From Stenopsyche tienmushanensis (lineage: Eukaryota > Arthropoda > Insecta > Trichoptera > Stenopsychidae): a stretch of 64,000 nt of DNA. Shown here piece by piece: positions 44,526 through 56,290 of this stretch; position 1 is the first letter of the stretch; each line of letters starts with the position of its first letter. Location of the stretch: positions 1,612,001 to 1,676,000 of the forward strand of contig WACJ01000044.1 of the NCBI GenBank assembly GCA_008973525.1, in the 5' to 3' direction. The notes below the pieces were generated by a model that was not told where the DNA came from, ran no database searches, and saw only the letters and a list, made by a program, of their open reading frames with translations. The translations under genes and the position numbers were made by a program.

Positions 44526-45824
44526 GCCAGATGTGCCAATTTCAAAACAATAGAAAAACCCCGATCTCAGGAGCCCCAGTAAAGATTAGAACATTCTCTA
44601 GAAAATATCATCTACAATGATTAGTCAAATTTTTCCACAGTAATCTTATATTGGATTTTTATTATTTTATTTGTTGTATGCATTGTTATTTTATTAATTC
44701 AGAATATGTGAATCTCATTTCAGCGAAATTATATCGACTTAATATCCCTTAATTACGAGATAAAGCACGACGTTGGCGTATAATCAGACAAACGTCCATT
44801 ACATGTGATTTCTTTGCAGCTTGAATAGATGCAATCTGTAAATAAATAACCACATAATGGTTACCACGTGGTAATGGAAGAGTATTAATCATCTCAAAAA
44901 TGCCGAGAAGAAATTCAATCAGATCCTCGACCTTTGAGGTCCTTAGCATTTTCGCAACCATAACGTCGCGGTTGACGACCCCACATCGAGTTCATCAAAT
45001 TGGATGCTAGATTAATATTTTTTTACATATCTAATTATATAAAGGTCGTTAAGACACCTATGCTACGATCCGTGAACATCCATTATTAATTTTGAGCACC
45101 GCGAAAGAAGGATCGCAAAAACAATTCGCCATTCATAGATTTTCCGAATCGAACCCTCGCCGGTACATTTTTGCGGTCATTAAACGCGAAATGTGTTATT
45201 ACCCTTTTTTGTACGATTCGCAAAACACTCGTTTGTGAAAAATTAACAATACACTCAAACATTTTTTTCGGTGTACGATACACTTAATTGCGTATATCAT
45301 ACAAGTCTAATCATATGGAATATTCATGCATATCATCACGCTATGTCCGCAATTTTTTGCGGTTTTCGTATCGAACGATTTGCGATCGTGTTTTTGGAGC
45401 TTATACGGATAATTAAGTGATTCGTTTTCACTATTTCTGCACGGTCAATTATTGATCAAAATTGAGGCATTCGTTTGTATCCGGCGTGTTCGAAAGAGGA
45501 CCATATTTAGAAGAGATCTGGGTTGTACGTTCTAGATACGTTGAACGAACGTTCTTCTTCCAAATTGCAATGAAATATTGAACCATAGCAATTGCCTTTG
45601 TAAATACAGCCTTTTTCCGAATTATAAATATTTAAAATGCCACACTTATTACACGAAAGAAGTCGTAATGTCATTGGTTTGAAATTTTAACATTGTACAT
45701 GCCGCTTACTCGTTTATGCGTATTTTATACCAGCAATACATCATATTTCTAAAATCGCATAATTATGACATCAGACATGGTGGTCTAATATGCCCAATAA
45801 TAAAACGCGTATTCTGCGGAATCG
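44526..45824. other. no gene recognised
   Basis: AT-rich, mostly single-copy. Short frames (44749-44961 and 45086-45283, both minus) have no motifs. Confidence 0.4.
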
Positions 45825-46500
45825 TAAATAATAAAAATAATATATTTAAAAATGAATTGGGTTTTGTTCGTTCGAAATGCGCTGCCGTACCGTTCATCAG
45901 ATTGGAATAAAACTTCGTCCACGTATTGCTAAGGATTTTGTGAGTAACATAGGCATAGTATAATATATAAAAATGAATATTTGTTTGTCTGTATGTAATG
46001 CGCTGCCATATCATTCATTTGATTGCGATAAAACTTTGCCAACTTATTGTTTGCACTTTTTCAAATAATACAGCCATATTACAATTTACATACGATAGAT
46101 CTTATATATAAAAATTGATGTTTGTATGTGTGTTCATATTTATAATAAAACCAACAAAATAAAATAAATTTCATTATTTTTATCATTCCTTATCAAACAA
46201 GATAACTCTTTTAAATTTCAAACGGTATTTTTAAAATTATCCGATTATATACTATTCATCCGATTGTAACAAAACATTGCTGAGTTATTGGGCGTGTATC
46301 CAAAAACGTTTTTGAATTGGTCTGATTTGAATTTTAATAAAAGTGTCTGTATGTATATGCTGTATACGCTTCTAAACTATTCGCCCGATTTTGATGAAAC
46401 TTTGAAGAGTTGTTATGCATATATCCGGGAACGTTTTTTAATTAAAATGAGCATTGTTTGTGTACGCAATTTTTTTTGCGAGATATAAACATTGCAAAGC
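45825..46500 (+). repeat. Helitron-like repeat, tandem-subunit copy
   Basis: Three degenerate subunits in a row: one with GGGTTTTGTTCGTTCGAAAT and AATAAAACTTCGTCCAC; one with TTGTTTGTCTGTATGTAATG and GATTGCGATAAAACTTTGCC; one with CGCCCGATTTTGATGAAAC and GAACGTTTTTTAATT. A TTCATATTTATAATAAAACC block lies between units two and three. Same units as the 20957-21735 palindrome. Confidence 0.6.
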
Positions 46501-46729
46501 TGCTGCTTTAAAATGCTGATAAATGCACATTGCCAATCTGATCCATCCAAATTTAAAGACGCCTCGCATCAAAATCGCTGTTCGAATCATGTCTATGATT
46601 AGGATTTTTTCGAAAATAAAAAATAAAGCCACGATCTAATACTGCTTTAATTGGCGATAAACGCTGAATGTCAAAATATTAATCCAGTTCAGGAAAATCC
46701 ACACGATCTTCGGTCACGATCATTTTTTG
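46501..46729. other. spacer
   Basis: Nothing recognised. Confidence 0.4.
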
Positions 46730-47345
46730 GCAAAACCAAATTACATATGATCGCATATTTAACATATATGTATAAAAGGATTTTAAATTATGCTTCGACC
46801 TTGAACCTGCTACCAAATTTAAGGACTGCCGAAATGCATTTTTTATTTATTTGAAGATCCTCTATCGTCATAAACAAGTCCTCAAAATAGTCTTGGCCGA
46901 CACCTTAAATTTATCAGAAAGCAGTGTATTCACTATTTCGCATCAAAATTTGTCCATGAGAAAGCTCGCGTTCACACTCAATCAAAAACAACAACGCGTT
47001 CATAATTCGGTGCGCTGTTTTGAGCTGTTTCAGCGCAATAAAGAGGATATTTTCATACAATATGTGACAATAGGTGAAACATGGATCTATCAATATACTA
47101 CAAAATCAATTTAAAAGTCAACCGAATGGACAGCAACTGGTGAAATCGCCTAAAGTGTCCAAAAACGCAAATATTAGATGATATGGTTTTGATCTCTGTA
47201 TTTATATGGCGTTGGTGTGAGACACTTTTTCGATATGTCAATGATCAGAAATTCGGACCGGTTGGACACGGAAATCTCGTGGCCACTCTCCAACCTTGTA
47301 GACCAATATAAAACTCGGATCAGAGGAGGTTCGGGAATATTCATA
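46730..47345 (+). mobile_element. chimeric mariner-LINE unit, copy 2
   Basis: Starts ATTACATATGATCGCATATT, like copy 1. The frame 46851-47114 encodes ADTLNLSESSVFTISHQNLS, QQRVHNSVRCFELFQRNKED and YVTIGETWIYQYT, a mariner N-terminal/catalytic segment (first Asp position occupied by Gly in GET). After a TEWTATGE-type remnant it joins the LINE tail ATGTCAATGATCAGAAATTC, ACCGGTTGGACACGGAAATC. Compared with copy 1 about 65 bp just before the junction are missing. Confidence 0.75.
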
Positions 47346-48369
47346 CATGTCGAATGCATTCCAGACCTGTAGTCTAATTTTTATTGATTTAGCGTTTAAT
47401 TGTTTTTCCATTCATTACATTGCAGATCTAAAAAATAATTCCCCAGCGGAAGAGATTGGGCTCCGCTGAAGAAGAGATTGCCGATATTGAAGCCTATTTT
47501 GCGATGTTAAAAATGAATTAGATTTTTTATATGTTCTATATCCCAAATCGTTATATCATTGCCATATGTGTTGCAGAATAAATGCCAGCTCTTATCGAAT
47601 GATCCAGTGGCCGCAATCAAATCTTGACAGCATTGATCATATTTTTGACCGCCATGTAATTTTGCGTAACTCGGGATCTAATCGTTTCCGTATGCAGTAG
47701 ACTCTGAATGGAATTAAATTAGGCTTAAATATAGTTCATTTAGCGAAAATTAAAAAATGATCTCGTTAATGCCCGCACAAAAACGGCCCAACTGTTGCAC
47801 AGGAAGGCTCTTCGCTAATCACTGCCCTGAGTGATCGGATTATGGCGTGATGATGACGATAATTATTTAACAATTACGTTCTCAATTTACGCTGATTCGT
47901 ACAAAACGAATGCGTATCGCAAGTGAATCTGGCGAAGAATCCGCACAAAAAGCCAACATAATGGACGCTAATCGATCAAAACAACTGTCACTTTTGAGCG
48001 CCAAGTGAGTTGTCATTAACACGAGACCTGTCTATTTTTATTTCTACGGTCACTTTTTTGCGATTGTCTTGCTTTTTTTTTCAGCAAGAGCATTGCTCTT
48101 TGAAGACGGCTAGGTGCTAGTTAATACACGAAAAAGAGTCATATACAATTCAACAAATGCCAGTTGTAAATAAGGCACTGCTCGACGTTGATTAACAACG
48201 TTTTTTGCCGACTGTCAAATTTTATTGCATTCCCAGTGTTATAGTACAAGCACGGATGTAAATCCGCAAATGGAATTTGATCGCCATAATAAATTGGTAC
48301 ATAAGAAAAATGATAAGCTTTTGAAACTCCATAGCATTAAACCGTTGATGAGGAATCACGCATATTTGC
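47346..48369. other. single-copy stretch, no gene recognised
   Basis: Moderate GC between 47440 and 48060; no exon-like frame or repeat noticed. Confidence 0.4.
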
Positions 48370-48640
48370 GACAGAGAGAGAGTTTCTTACATCTCATCAC
48401 TCATTCGTACATCGATGGCAAAGTCGTGCTGTAAAGGTCTACACGTTTAAATATTCGAACAAAAAGAATAACTTGTATTTCTATAAAGGTTCTATCGACA
48501 GTGTTAAGGTTCATTTATTGATATACAAGCTTGACTCACGCTGCGTGGTTTTAAAAGAAAAAAAATGAATTTTTGCGGACAATAAGCAGTGGACATACGA
48601 ATATAGCATCTATGTTTAACTCAATTTAAAACCAACTCAC
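48370..48640 (-). repeat. family D repeat (blocks Y and X)
   Basis: Reverse orientation: CATCACTCATTCGTACATCG, ATGGCAAAGTCGTGCTGTAA, TCTACACGTTTAAATATTC, GACAGTGTTAAGGTTCATTT, TACAAGCTTGACTCACGCTG and CGGACAATAAGCAGTGGACA. The end parallels 57740-57800 inverted. Confidence 0.65.
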
Positions 48641-49807
48641 TGCACAACTATTCATAAAAGCGGGCACTGTAAGTGAATTGGCACTGCTGGTTAACATCGT
48701 CGTTGATAATGTTGTGGAAACCAGATCCAAAGACGATACGGTCAGGTCTTTTGTCCGAAGCAATTTGTTCCTTTCATGACAGCGCCCTACCACACGCATC
48801 TAAATCGACCATGTCCACACTAGCCGAACTGGAATGATCCGATTGGATGCAAAAATATTCCCACAAAAAGGATCAATATTAAGGATCATTAAATGCGACG
48901 GGACTCGTTGCGCCACTCCCACGTCTTCGTCATTAAGCCATCCGGCATTGAAGATTCTTCGTCCGTTTGAGCTCAGGATGTCCTGAGTGATTCCCACAAC
49001 CACATAAAACCCTACGGCTGTCACGAACCTCATCGTAATCAGTAATTAACAGCCTTTTTAGTCGTCTATTCCAATTTCTTTACACAACTTTACTAGCCAT
49101 AATCCAGCAGAATGGAGATTAGTAGCTCGTTATTTGCCTACATTATGGCAGACGTGTTCTATAAAGCTTCAAATTGATATTCAATCAACACATGCAATTA
49201 ATTCCTTAATCTCCTGCCATTACATTCGTGAATGAAGATTCTCTAGGGAAATACTTCGTGTTTTATGAGACTATACCGATCTAAAGCATTATATATTAAC
49301 ACATTCCAGTCCACACGCCAGTCAAGTTACAAATTAATAATTCTTAAGCCAGCATGCAGAATGAGGACCTCCGACAAAATTTATTACATAGATATGCATA
49401 AATATGTCGTTGCTTTTTCTTAACGTGTGATATCTGATATCGGACATTGGCGATCTCCATAGGAGACCTTACTAGAGAAAGATATAATTATTTGAATAAG
49501 AATTATAATTTGGGTAGAAGATGAATCCTGGGTCAAACTGTATTAATAGTGAGAGTCCAGGATCTTAAACCACTTTGCCAATACTTGGTCATAAAATAAA
49601 CGTGCTTATGTGGATAATATAATAGATGTTTCGTCATCAAAAATGAAAGCTAAAGAAAATCACATATGGTAAATTATAAAAATCATTGAATTTTGTAATT
49701 CCAATAATTTGACAATGTTTTAAATAAATGATATTGTGCATCAAAAGCTCAAAATAAGCGTTTTCAGGTAAGCCGTCCGGAATGTGTTAATACTACATAT
49801 GATTTTC
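48641..49807. other. no gene recognised
   Basis: A minus-strand frame (48800-49033) has a hydrophobic start but no motif. Otherwise single-copy AT-rich DNA. Confidence 0.4.
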
Positions 49808-49815
49808 TTCATCAC

Positions 49816-50571
49816 TAGGGAATCCCGGGATCCCGGACAGTTTTAGGTACTCATAAATCCCGGAACTAGTAAACGTAATCCCGAAAATATCGTACAACTC
49901 ACCAGCATGAAGAAGGCTACTAAATCGAAACATTCCCGCTGAAATCTGGATGCTTAAAAACAGTGGCGTAACTACTAGTTGGCGAGCTTAGGCGACGCCT
50001 AGGGGCAGTAACTGTCTAATCTATGTATACAGTACATATATGGTTTTCAAATTGTTGCATTATCCTATCCCTACCGGTGATGTATTTACTACACCTCGAC
50101 TCTAATAATGGGAATATTGATATGAAATATAATAGATACGGGATTCAGATTTTTTTTATTCCTCCGTAATATAATTACGAATCACATATAAGTATTATGG
50201 TATATATGTATTCATCTGCAACGACGGAAATAAATAATTTATAGAGAAATCGGGAATTTTGCGAGTGTTGACGATACCTCCAATGAGTGTGGAGGCTGAA
50301 CGTGCATTTTCAGCAGCAAGTTGCCTGGCTTCCAAAATCAGATCCAGACTATATGTCGAAACACTCGATGCTTTAATGTTACTTCGAGCTTATTTTCAAA
50401 ATAATATTTGAATTTTTTAGTTTTTTGAATTGTATTTTTATCTTTTCTTAAATAAATAAAATTCTTTCGCCTTCTAGTTATTTTTTATATTAAACAAATG
50501 GACTTATTAATAATTTTTGATCAATCTAGAAACCCCGGGGTCGAAATTTTGGCTCGGGATAGGATTCCCTA
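49816..50571 (+). mobile_element. complete-ended hAT deletion derivative, copy 1
   Basis: A 756-bp unit with TIRs TAGGGAATCCCGGGATCCCG (left) and, inverted, TAGGGAATCCTATCCCGAGC (right). Perfect 8-bp duplications TTCATCAC lie at 49808-49815 and 50572-50579. An 8-bp duplication is the hAT hallmark. From 50265 to the TGA at 50409-50411 the frame encodes the conserved hAT C-terminal dimerisation motif: VLTIPPMSVEAERAFSAAS, then KIRSRL and LDALMLLRAYF. The DDE catalytic body is missing, so the copy could only have moved with help. Two other copies lie at 18331 and 52130. Confidence 0.93.
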
Positions 50572-50689
50572 TTCATCACCAAGTACAAATTTTTATCTGC
50601 CAAAAACTAGCATTTCAGGGGGCTATGTTATTTCTTTCAATTAAATGATCTTCATTTCATAAATATACATCCAATTTTTCGACCTAATA

Positions 50690-51060
50690 GAGAATTTTGA
50701 AAAATTCGTTTTTGTTCTTTGTTTTTTTTTTCATTGTTTCAGAGTTTAGACTTTTGAGAATACATATTCCAAAGAAATTTCCAAAATTCTATTTATTTAC
50801 AAAGTTATAGCCATTTTAGTTGACGCAACAATCCTAGCCAGTCCTACCAGAATGAAATCTTTAAACGCGTTTTACAACACGGTTGACATAATATCTCTAG
50901 TTTTAACAATTTGATTTACTTGAAATTTGACACAAACCTTTTTAATATAACCTTCTATTGTTTCTACCAGATTTATGTAAAAAAAATATTTTTAACTCTT
51001 TATAAAAAAATTAAAACTGAAAAATAATATTTTTTCTTAAGCCGCCCTAATATTACTATT
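50690..51060 (-). repeat. family A repeat, copy 5
   Basis: Inverted core with GTTATAGCCATTTTAGTTGA, AAACGCGTTTTACAACACGG, TTGACATAATATCTCTAG and CTATTGTTTCTACCAGATTT. The version here extends past the core (GACGCAACAATCCTAGCCAG). Confidence 0.65.
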
Positions 51061-51823
51061 TGTCCACTTAAAACATTCACAGCGTACTAATGAATATATA
51101 TATATAAATTATAATTACTGTTATCTAACAAATGATTTTCGATCTATAAGAATAGCGTAGATTTAAAAAAAAAACTCTTCTCAAATCCATCTCACAACAA
51201 AACGACCTCATTAAAAAGTTCCAAAAATCAATCCAACACATGTTATATCTTTTATTGCGCAATAAATTAACATCCTTAAATTATTCTTTGCGCAAAAAAT
51301 TCACTCAATAAAATCGTGCGAGCAAAATGTGCTACTGCACGATATTAATTAAAAGAGCTTTAATTGCAGGAGCTTTTGTGCTGCGAAAGCTTTAACAGCG
51401 GAAGTCAAAGTTTTAATGACCGTTTTGGAATGGATATAAAGTTATCATCGGCGCTAATAAAAAAATTGATTAATCGCCATCGCAGCATTAATGAATATCC
51501 TGCTGTAGTATTAAATTGGAAAAAAATCTGTTTCCTTTTTGTTCGTAGTCGGTGGCGAATTTCGACAGGATGATATGGATTATGTTCGAATTGCAGGATA
51601 TAAATTGCACTATTTCTTGTAGCCTCGGATATTAATATTGTAGTGCTTTTGACCTCTGCCTGTGCAAAGCGATGCAGTCATAAATCGTGAGCTCAAATAT
51701 TAAATTGTTTACCTAATCATGAACAATGTTCAGTTGGCACGAACTCTTTAATTTGTCAATATTTAGTCGATATTTAAATCATATCTGCTAATAAGATACC
51801 CATTTAGAGTGTATGAGTGACAT
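51061..51823. other. no gene recognised
   Basis: AT-rich, single-copy-looking; one TA microsatellite-like run near 51095. Confidence 0.45.
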
Positions 51824-51980
51824 CTAGAAAGTAAGGTTACAAGGGCTCTAAAGGCCAGAGGATTTTTTTAAAAGTTGGCGCACATGGCGTATAGGGAAGT
51901 TCCTTGGAAGCTTGTTTGTCGGCCATTTTGTTCAGTCACAGTTAATTCTTCTGATAAAGAGATCGTCACGCGTTTTTTAT
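51824..51980 (+). mobile_element. mariner 5' end fragment D (TIR plus leader)
   Basis: Starts CTAGAAAGTAAGGTTACAAG, the family terminus, and runs through TTGTTTGTCGGCCATTTTGT and CAGTCACAGTTAATTCTTCT before breaking off. This ties the leader seen in relics A-C to the CCAGAAAGTAAGGTTAC terminus. Confidence 0.65.
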
Positions 51981-52129
51981 AGTCAATAATACAAGCAACC
52001 TTTCTTTAGCATCCACTTCTATGAAGTTTTTTTCTATAGTGTTTGCGGTAGTCTTTTCGTATAGCGGTCCCTTTTATAGCACATTCTGTGACGCTAAAAG
52101 TTTTCAGTAAATCACCGGCTAAAAAGCGA
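51981..52129. other. short spacer
   Basis: TTTTTTCTATAGTGTTTGCG and GTATAGCGGTCC resemble 34785-34835, a weak repeat of unknown nature. Confidence 0.4.
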
Positions 52130-52936
52130 AAAGGCGAAAGAATTTTATTTATTTAAGAAAAGATAAAAATACAATTAAAAACTAGATAAATAAAACACTA
52201 AAAAATTCAAATATTATTTTGAAAATATGCCTGAAGTAACATTAAATGTCGAGTGTTTCGTCATTTTTTCTGGACCTGATTTTGAAAGCCAGGCAATCTG
52301 CTGCTGAAAATGAATGCTTGTTTGAGGTGTCGTCATCAAATATTTAAATGCCAGTTCGAGTTGATAACCGCGTGAGCCCCCATTTACCAATAACACCATC
52401 AATATGTCTGATAAAATTCCTTTCTGCTGAGACACGGACTAAAACTCGCAAAATTCCCGATTTCCCGACAAATTATTTATTTCTGTCATTGCAGATAAAT
52501 ACTTATATACTATAATACTTTGATGTGATTCGTAATTATATTACGAAGGAAGATAAAAATTCTGAACTCCGTATCTATTATATTTCATATCGATATTCCC
52601 ATTATTAGCGTCGAGGTGTAGTAAATACATCACCGGTAGGGAAAGGATAATGCGATAATTTGAAAAATATATATGCACTGTATATATGTATACATAGATT
52701 AGACAGTTACTGCCCCTAGGCGTCGCCTAAGCTCGCCAATTTGTAGTTACGCCACTGTTTCCAAGCGTCCAGATTTCGGCGTTTTGATTTAGAAGCCTTC
52801 AACCTGTAAGCTTTCAATCGGTGTATTGTTTCTGTTTGATAAAAATTTCAATCCCGATTTTTTCGGGATTACGTTTACTAATCCCGGGATCCATGAGCAC
52901 CTAACACTGCCCGGGATCCCGGGATTGGATTCCCCA
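52130..52936 (-). mobile_element. hAT element, copy 2 (3' truncated)
   Basis: Reverse orientation. Its 5' TIR, read on the minus strand, is TGGGGAATCCAATCCCGGGA from 52936. It carries the GGCGTAACTAC and CTTAGGCGACGCCTAGGGGC blocks, CACCGGTAGGGA and a frameshifted dimerisation segment (52214-52435, FQQQIAWLSKSGPEKMTK). It breaks off at about 52130, roughly 90 bp before the expected right TIR, so no target duplication can be tested. Confidence 0.8.
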
Positions 52937-53024
52937 ATCACAATAGAGTAATAAAATATTTTTCCACTTGTATATTAGCCATGGAACAGAATATGATCAA
53001 ATAAATTTGTTCATGTAATTTTTT

Positions 53025-53350
53025 TATATCCTTCCAAGCTGTGGAAAAAAAACTCAAATCTCTTTTTGTGCGATTTCGAAGTTATGCCGCTACTTTTTTC
53101 AACACGGTTGACATGATATCTCAAGTTTTAATTAATTAATTAACTTCAAACTGGGTACGAATCTTTTTTATATAATCCTCTATTGTTCCTATCAGATTTA
53201 GGTTCAAATTTATTTTTTAACTATTAAAAAAAATTAAAACTGACAAAATAAGACCAAAAAATGACTTGACTGAATTTTTTTAAGCACTCGCCATTTTGTG
53301 ATTTTTTTTTTGACTTAGGAACTATAGTGACATTTTTACTAATTGTGAAT
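53025..53350 (-). repeat. family L plus family A composite, copy 6
   Basis: Minus strand: family A (GTCACTATAGTTCC to GATATCATGTCAACCGTGTT) followed directly by family L (CGGCATAACTTCGAAATCGC, ACAAAAAGAGATTTGAG). The same A-then-L order occurs at 62950-63400. Confidence 0.6.
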
Positions 53351-54849
53351 TATATTGTTGGAAAGAGAAAATCTACACAGAACACTGGTGACATTGACAC
53401 TGGTTATATATCGAAAATCGTAACAAAAATTATTATACAGCTTTTTTTGTGCGATTTATGTTAGTGCGATTTTCTAATAACAGGATAATCATTTTTTGAA
53501 GAATTTATATTATGAAAATTTACTCATAAATATAAAAACATTGAGAAGATATTCACAAGAGAATAAATATTAAATACTGAAAAATTCTATATTGAATTGT
53601 AAAATATCGATTAAAAGCTCTACAAGATGTAAGACTTTCAAGACAATATAAATGGTTTCATAACTTTATATCATGTCTTTAATGAAATTTACGATCAGAC
53701 GATATGTTTTTTGATATCCAAACGAAACTCAGATACCAATACGAAGCGTTAAACGAAAGCTATAATAATTTATGAGATGATCTCTCCACTTGAAGTTTTA
53801 ATATATCAAATGAAATACAATCCTTTTCATCGTCTTTGTACAGCATTTTCATGCTGCAATTATATCCCCATTAATTATTATAAACAAATTACTTCTGCGA
53901 TCATAGATCAAGCCAAGTCACACATCCACAATGATCACGGATCCGATATTAATTACCCCTCATTTCTGGAACCGGTCGGGAGAGATTGCGACCAGTTATC
54001 ATCGAGCAAGGATTGTCATATATCTGTCAGATTTAAATCTATGAACTCGGCCATCGTAATCCGACAAGAACCAGATGCTTAATCTACAATTGCAGATATT
54101 TATAAGAGTCGTAAACAAGTGTCATTCGGAATAGAGTCCGTGCAAATCGCAATGGGCACCCATTGTGCGGAACAATCGCGCAAATCTCGATCTGGTTGAA
54201 TTTCGTTATAATGAATATTCAATCGGGGCCTGGATGATTTAAATGTGCTTCTTTCGCTATGCTTAGTGTTCTTGGCACGTTCGGGAGGCTCAATTGCGCT
54301 ATATAAGCTTTGTGTATTAAAGCTTGATTGGATTCGATTTACCATGCTCATACCGAGAAGTATAAACTTTATGCTAAGATCGGAATGATACCCGATACCA
54401 GGATGGAAAAACAGGAAGCCGAATAAGGAACGGCGTGCTCACCTCCACTGGGAATGGGGTGATTTAATGAAGTTGCTCGGTAGCTGTAACGGGGGTTATA
54501 AAACAACGTGAAATAATAAAAAGCGGCGGTCTTGACATGGCAAAACGAAAAAACATATTTATCGGCTATTCGTAAACGTGATATATGAATTACACCACAC
54601 TTTACTGTATTAAGCAGCATCAGGAAGACATATACCGAGCCTTATACATGATACATGAGGGCATTTATGAACGCGAGCTTAAAGCGATTTCTGCTGTAAA
54701 TCATGACCTGAGCAGATCCTCGCTAACGCACGTCAATCACTGTTTCTAATCCTTGATAGATGGATCCCTTCAATCGAACACGGTTGCTTTTTTGATTGAT
54801 AAAATATTACATATGGAATATCTTATCATCTGTGCAGGCAATTTTTGAG
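53351..54849. other. no gene recognised
   Basis: AT-rich to about 53750, then moderate-GC single-copy DNA. Frames at 53777-54082 (plus), 54100-54351 and 54369-54620 (minus) have no motifs. A single family-L-like word (TTTTTTTGTGCGATTT) is at 53444. Confidence 0.4.
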
Positions 54850-55134
54850 TTCTTGAAAAAAAAGTTTTTATTTTTTCCATATTTAAACGCGCTTTTATCG
54901 AAACTACTTTATTCAACACGGTTGACATGATATCTTAAATTTTAATTAACTGTTTTACTTCAAATTTAATACAAACCTTTTTTATATAATTTTCTATTGT
55001 TTCTACCAGATTTATGCTAAATCTTTATTTTTAACTATTTAAAAAAAATAAGGCCAAAAAAATTTTTTAAACATTTACTATTTTGTGTAAATATTTTTTT
55101 AAAGTCGAGACTATAGCGACATTTTTATTAATTA
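54850..55134 (-). repeat. family A repeat, copy 7, cut by a Helitron-like insertion
   Basis: Inverted core: AACACGGTTGACATGATATC, CTATTGTTTCTACCAGATTT, then GAGACTATAGCGACATTTTT and ATTAATT, where family A sequence stops at the Helitron terminus. Confidence 0.65.
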
Positions 55135-55510
55135 CTAGCCGATATCCAGCGCGTTGCCGCCACAGAAGTAATAATTCTAAAAATATCGTTTGTTGGTTTT
55201 ATTATAAATATGAACACACATACAAACATTGATTTTTATATATAAGATATACTGTAAGTTAATTGTACTATGCTTATATTATTTGAGAAAGTGCAAACAA
55301 TAAGTTGGCAAAGTTTTATCGCGATCGAATGAACGATATGGCAGCGCATTAAATACGGACAAACAAACATTGATTTTTATATATTATACTATGTCTATGT
55401 TACTCACACAATCTTTAAAAATAAGTGAACGAAATATTATCGCAATCTGATGAACGGTATGACAGCGCATTTCGAACGAACAAAACCAATTCATTTTTAT
55501 ATATTAGATG
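55135..55510 (-). mobile_element. Helitron-like element with 3' terminus
   Basis: Read on the minus strand it ends GGCGGCAACGCGCTGGATATCGGCTAG then T. There is a small GCG/CGC hairpin about 12 nt before a terminal CTAG, with T as 3' flank; this is the canonical Helitron 3' end (hairpin, CTRR, insertion between A and T). Upstream come the subunits with GATTGCGATAAAACTTTGCC seen at 21441 and 45825. No Rep/helicase coding sequence is present: a short non-autonomous copy. Confidence 0.65.
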
Positions 55511-55729
55511 AATCTTTTATTTTTTTAATATTAGATGACTTATTGAACTTGAAAAAACACCCAAAATTTGTGCCTCTGGATTAGAAAACCAGCCTTTTAC
55601 CTCTTAAACGCCAGCGATTTTAGGGGTATTATAAATTGTCTCAAAACTTTTTTGGCACATTAAATTTTAAATATACAATTGATTTATGTGACTTTTTGCT
55701 GTTGTGGTAATAAGAAGATCACCAACAAT
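55511..55729. other. AT-rich spacer
   Basis: Nothing recognised. Confidence 0.4.
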
Positions 55730-56020
55730 GATTTTTTATCCGGATACGGACAAATTCCATTACAATTTTAATGATTATTTTATCATCATCTGTTTGTAAT
55801 TGATGTGATGACTCTCTATTTTGTACTTAGTAAAAAAACATGTAGGGGTATCTTTACAACACGACCATGCCATCAATGTACGAGCGTATGATGAGACACA
55901 AGATTTTCTCCGTCTCTGTCTCCGATTCACTAATCTCCACGCTCGATGTGCCAGAATGCTCTCTTTGTGTAACTCGAGTCTAAACGCAAATATGCGGGAT
56001 TACTCATCAACGAGTTAATT
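55730..56020 (+). repeat. family D repeat (block Y)
   Basis: CCGGATACGGACAAATTCCA, TGTAGGGGTATCTTTACAAC, GTACGAGCGTATGATGAGAC, CCGTCTCTGTCTCCGATTCA, AATGCTCTCTTTGTGTAACT and GCGGGATTACTCATCAACGA. Confidence 0.65.
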
Positions 56021-56142
56021 TTATATACACATGCCATTAAAATTGATTATTTATTTTAGGTTGTCTGAATTTATCACTAATATTAATAACATCTTTTTTC
56101 CGAGGCATTCTGGCTAATACATCCCAAAATACTTAGAATCGT

Positions 56143-56290
56143 CCAGAAAGTAAGGTTACGACATTTATATAGGATCGAAAAATATTTGTATTTAATTCAA
56201 ATTCACAGGATACTTCAAAAATATATTAAATTAATTTTCAATGTAATCACCGTCCAGATTAGTGTAACGCTGATTAAACGAATCAGATCC
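56143..56290 (-). mobile_element. mariner 3' end fragment
   Basis: The terminus CCAGAAAGTAAGGTTACG is at 56143. On the minus strand, NQRYTNLDGDYIEN followed by TAA (about 56277-56233) is the usual mariner C terminus (xCxxLxGDYxEx-stop). It is followed by ~90 bp of 3' UTR to the TIR. The rest of the gene is absent and family C-like DNA abuts it. Confidence 0.75.
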
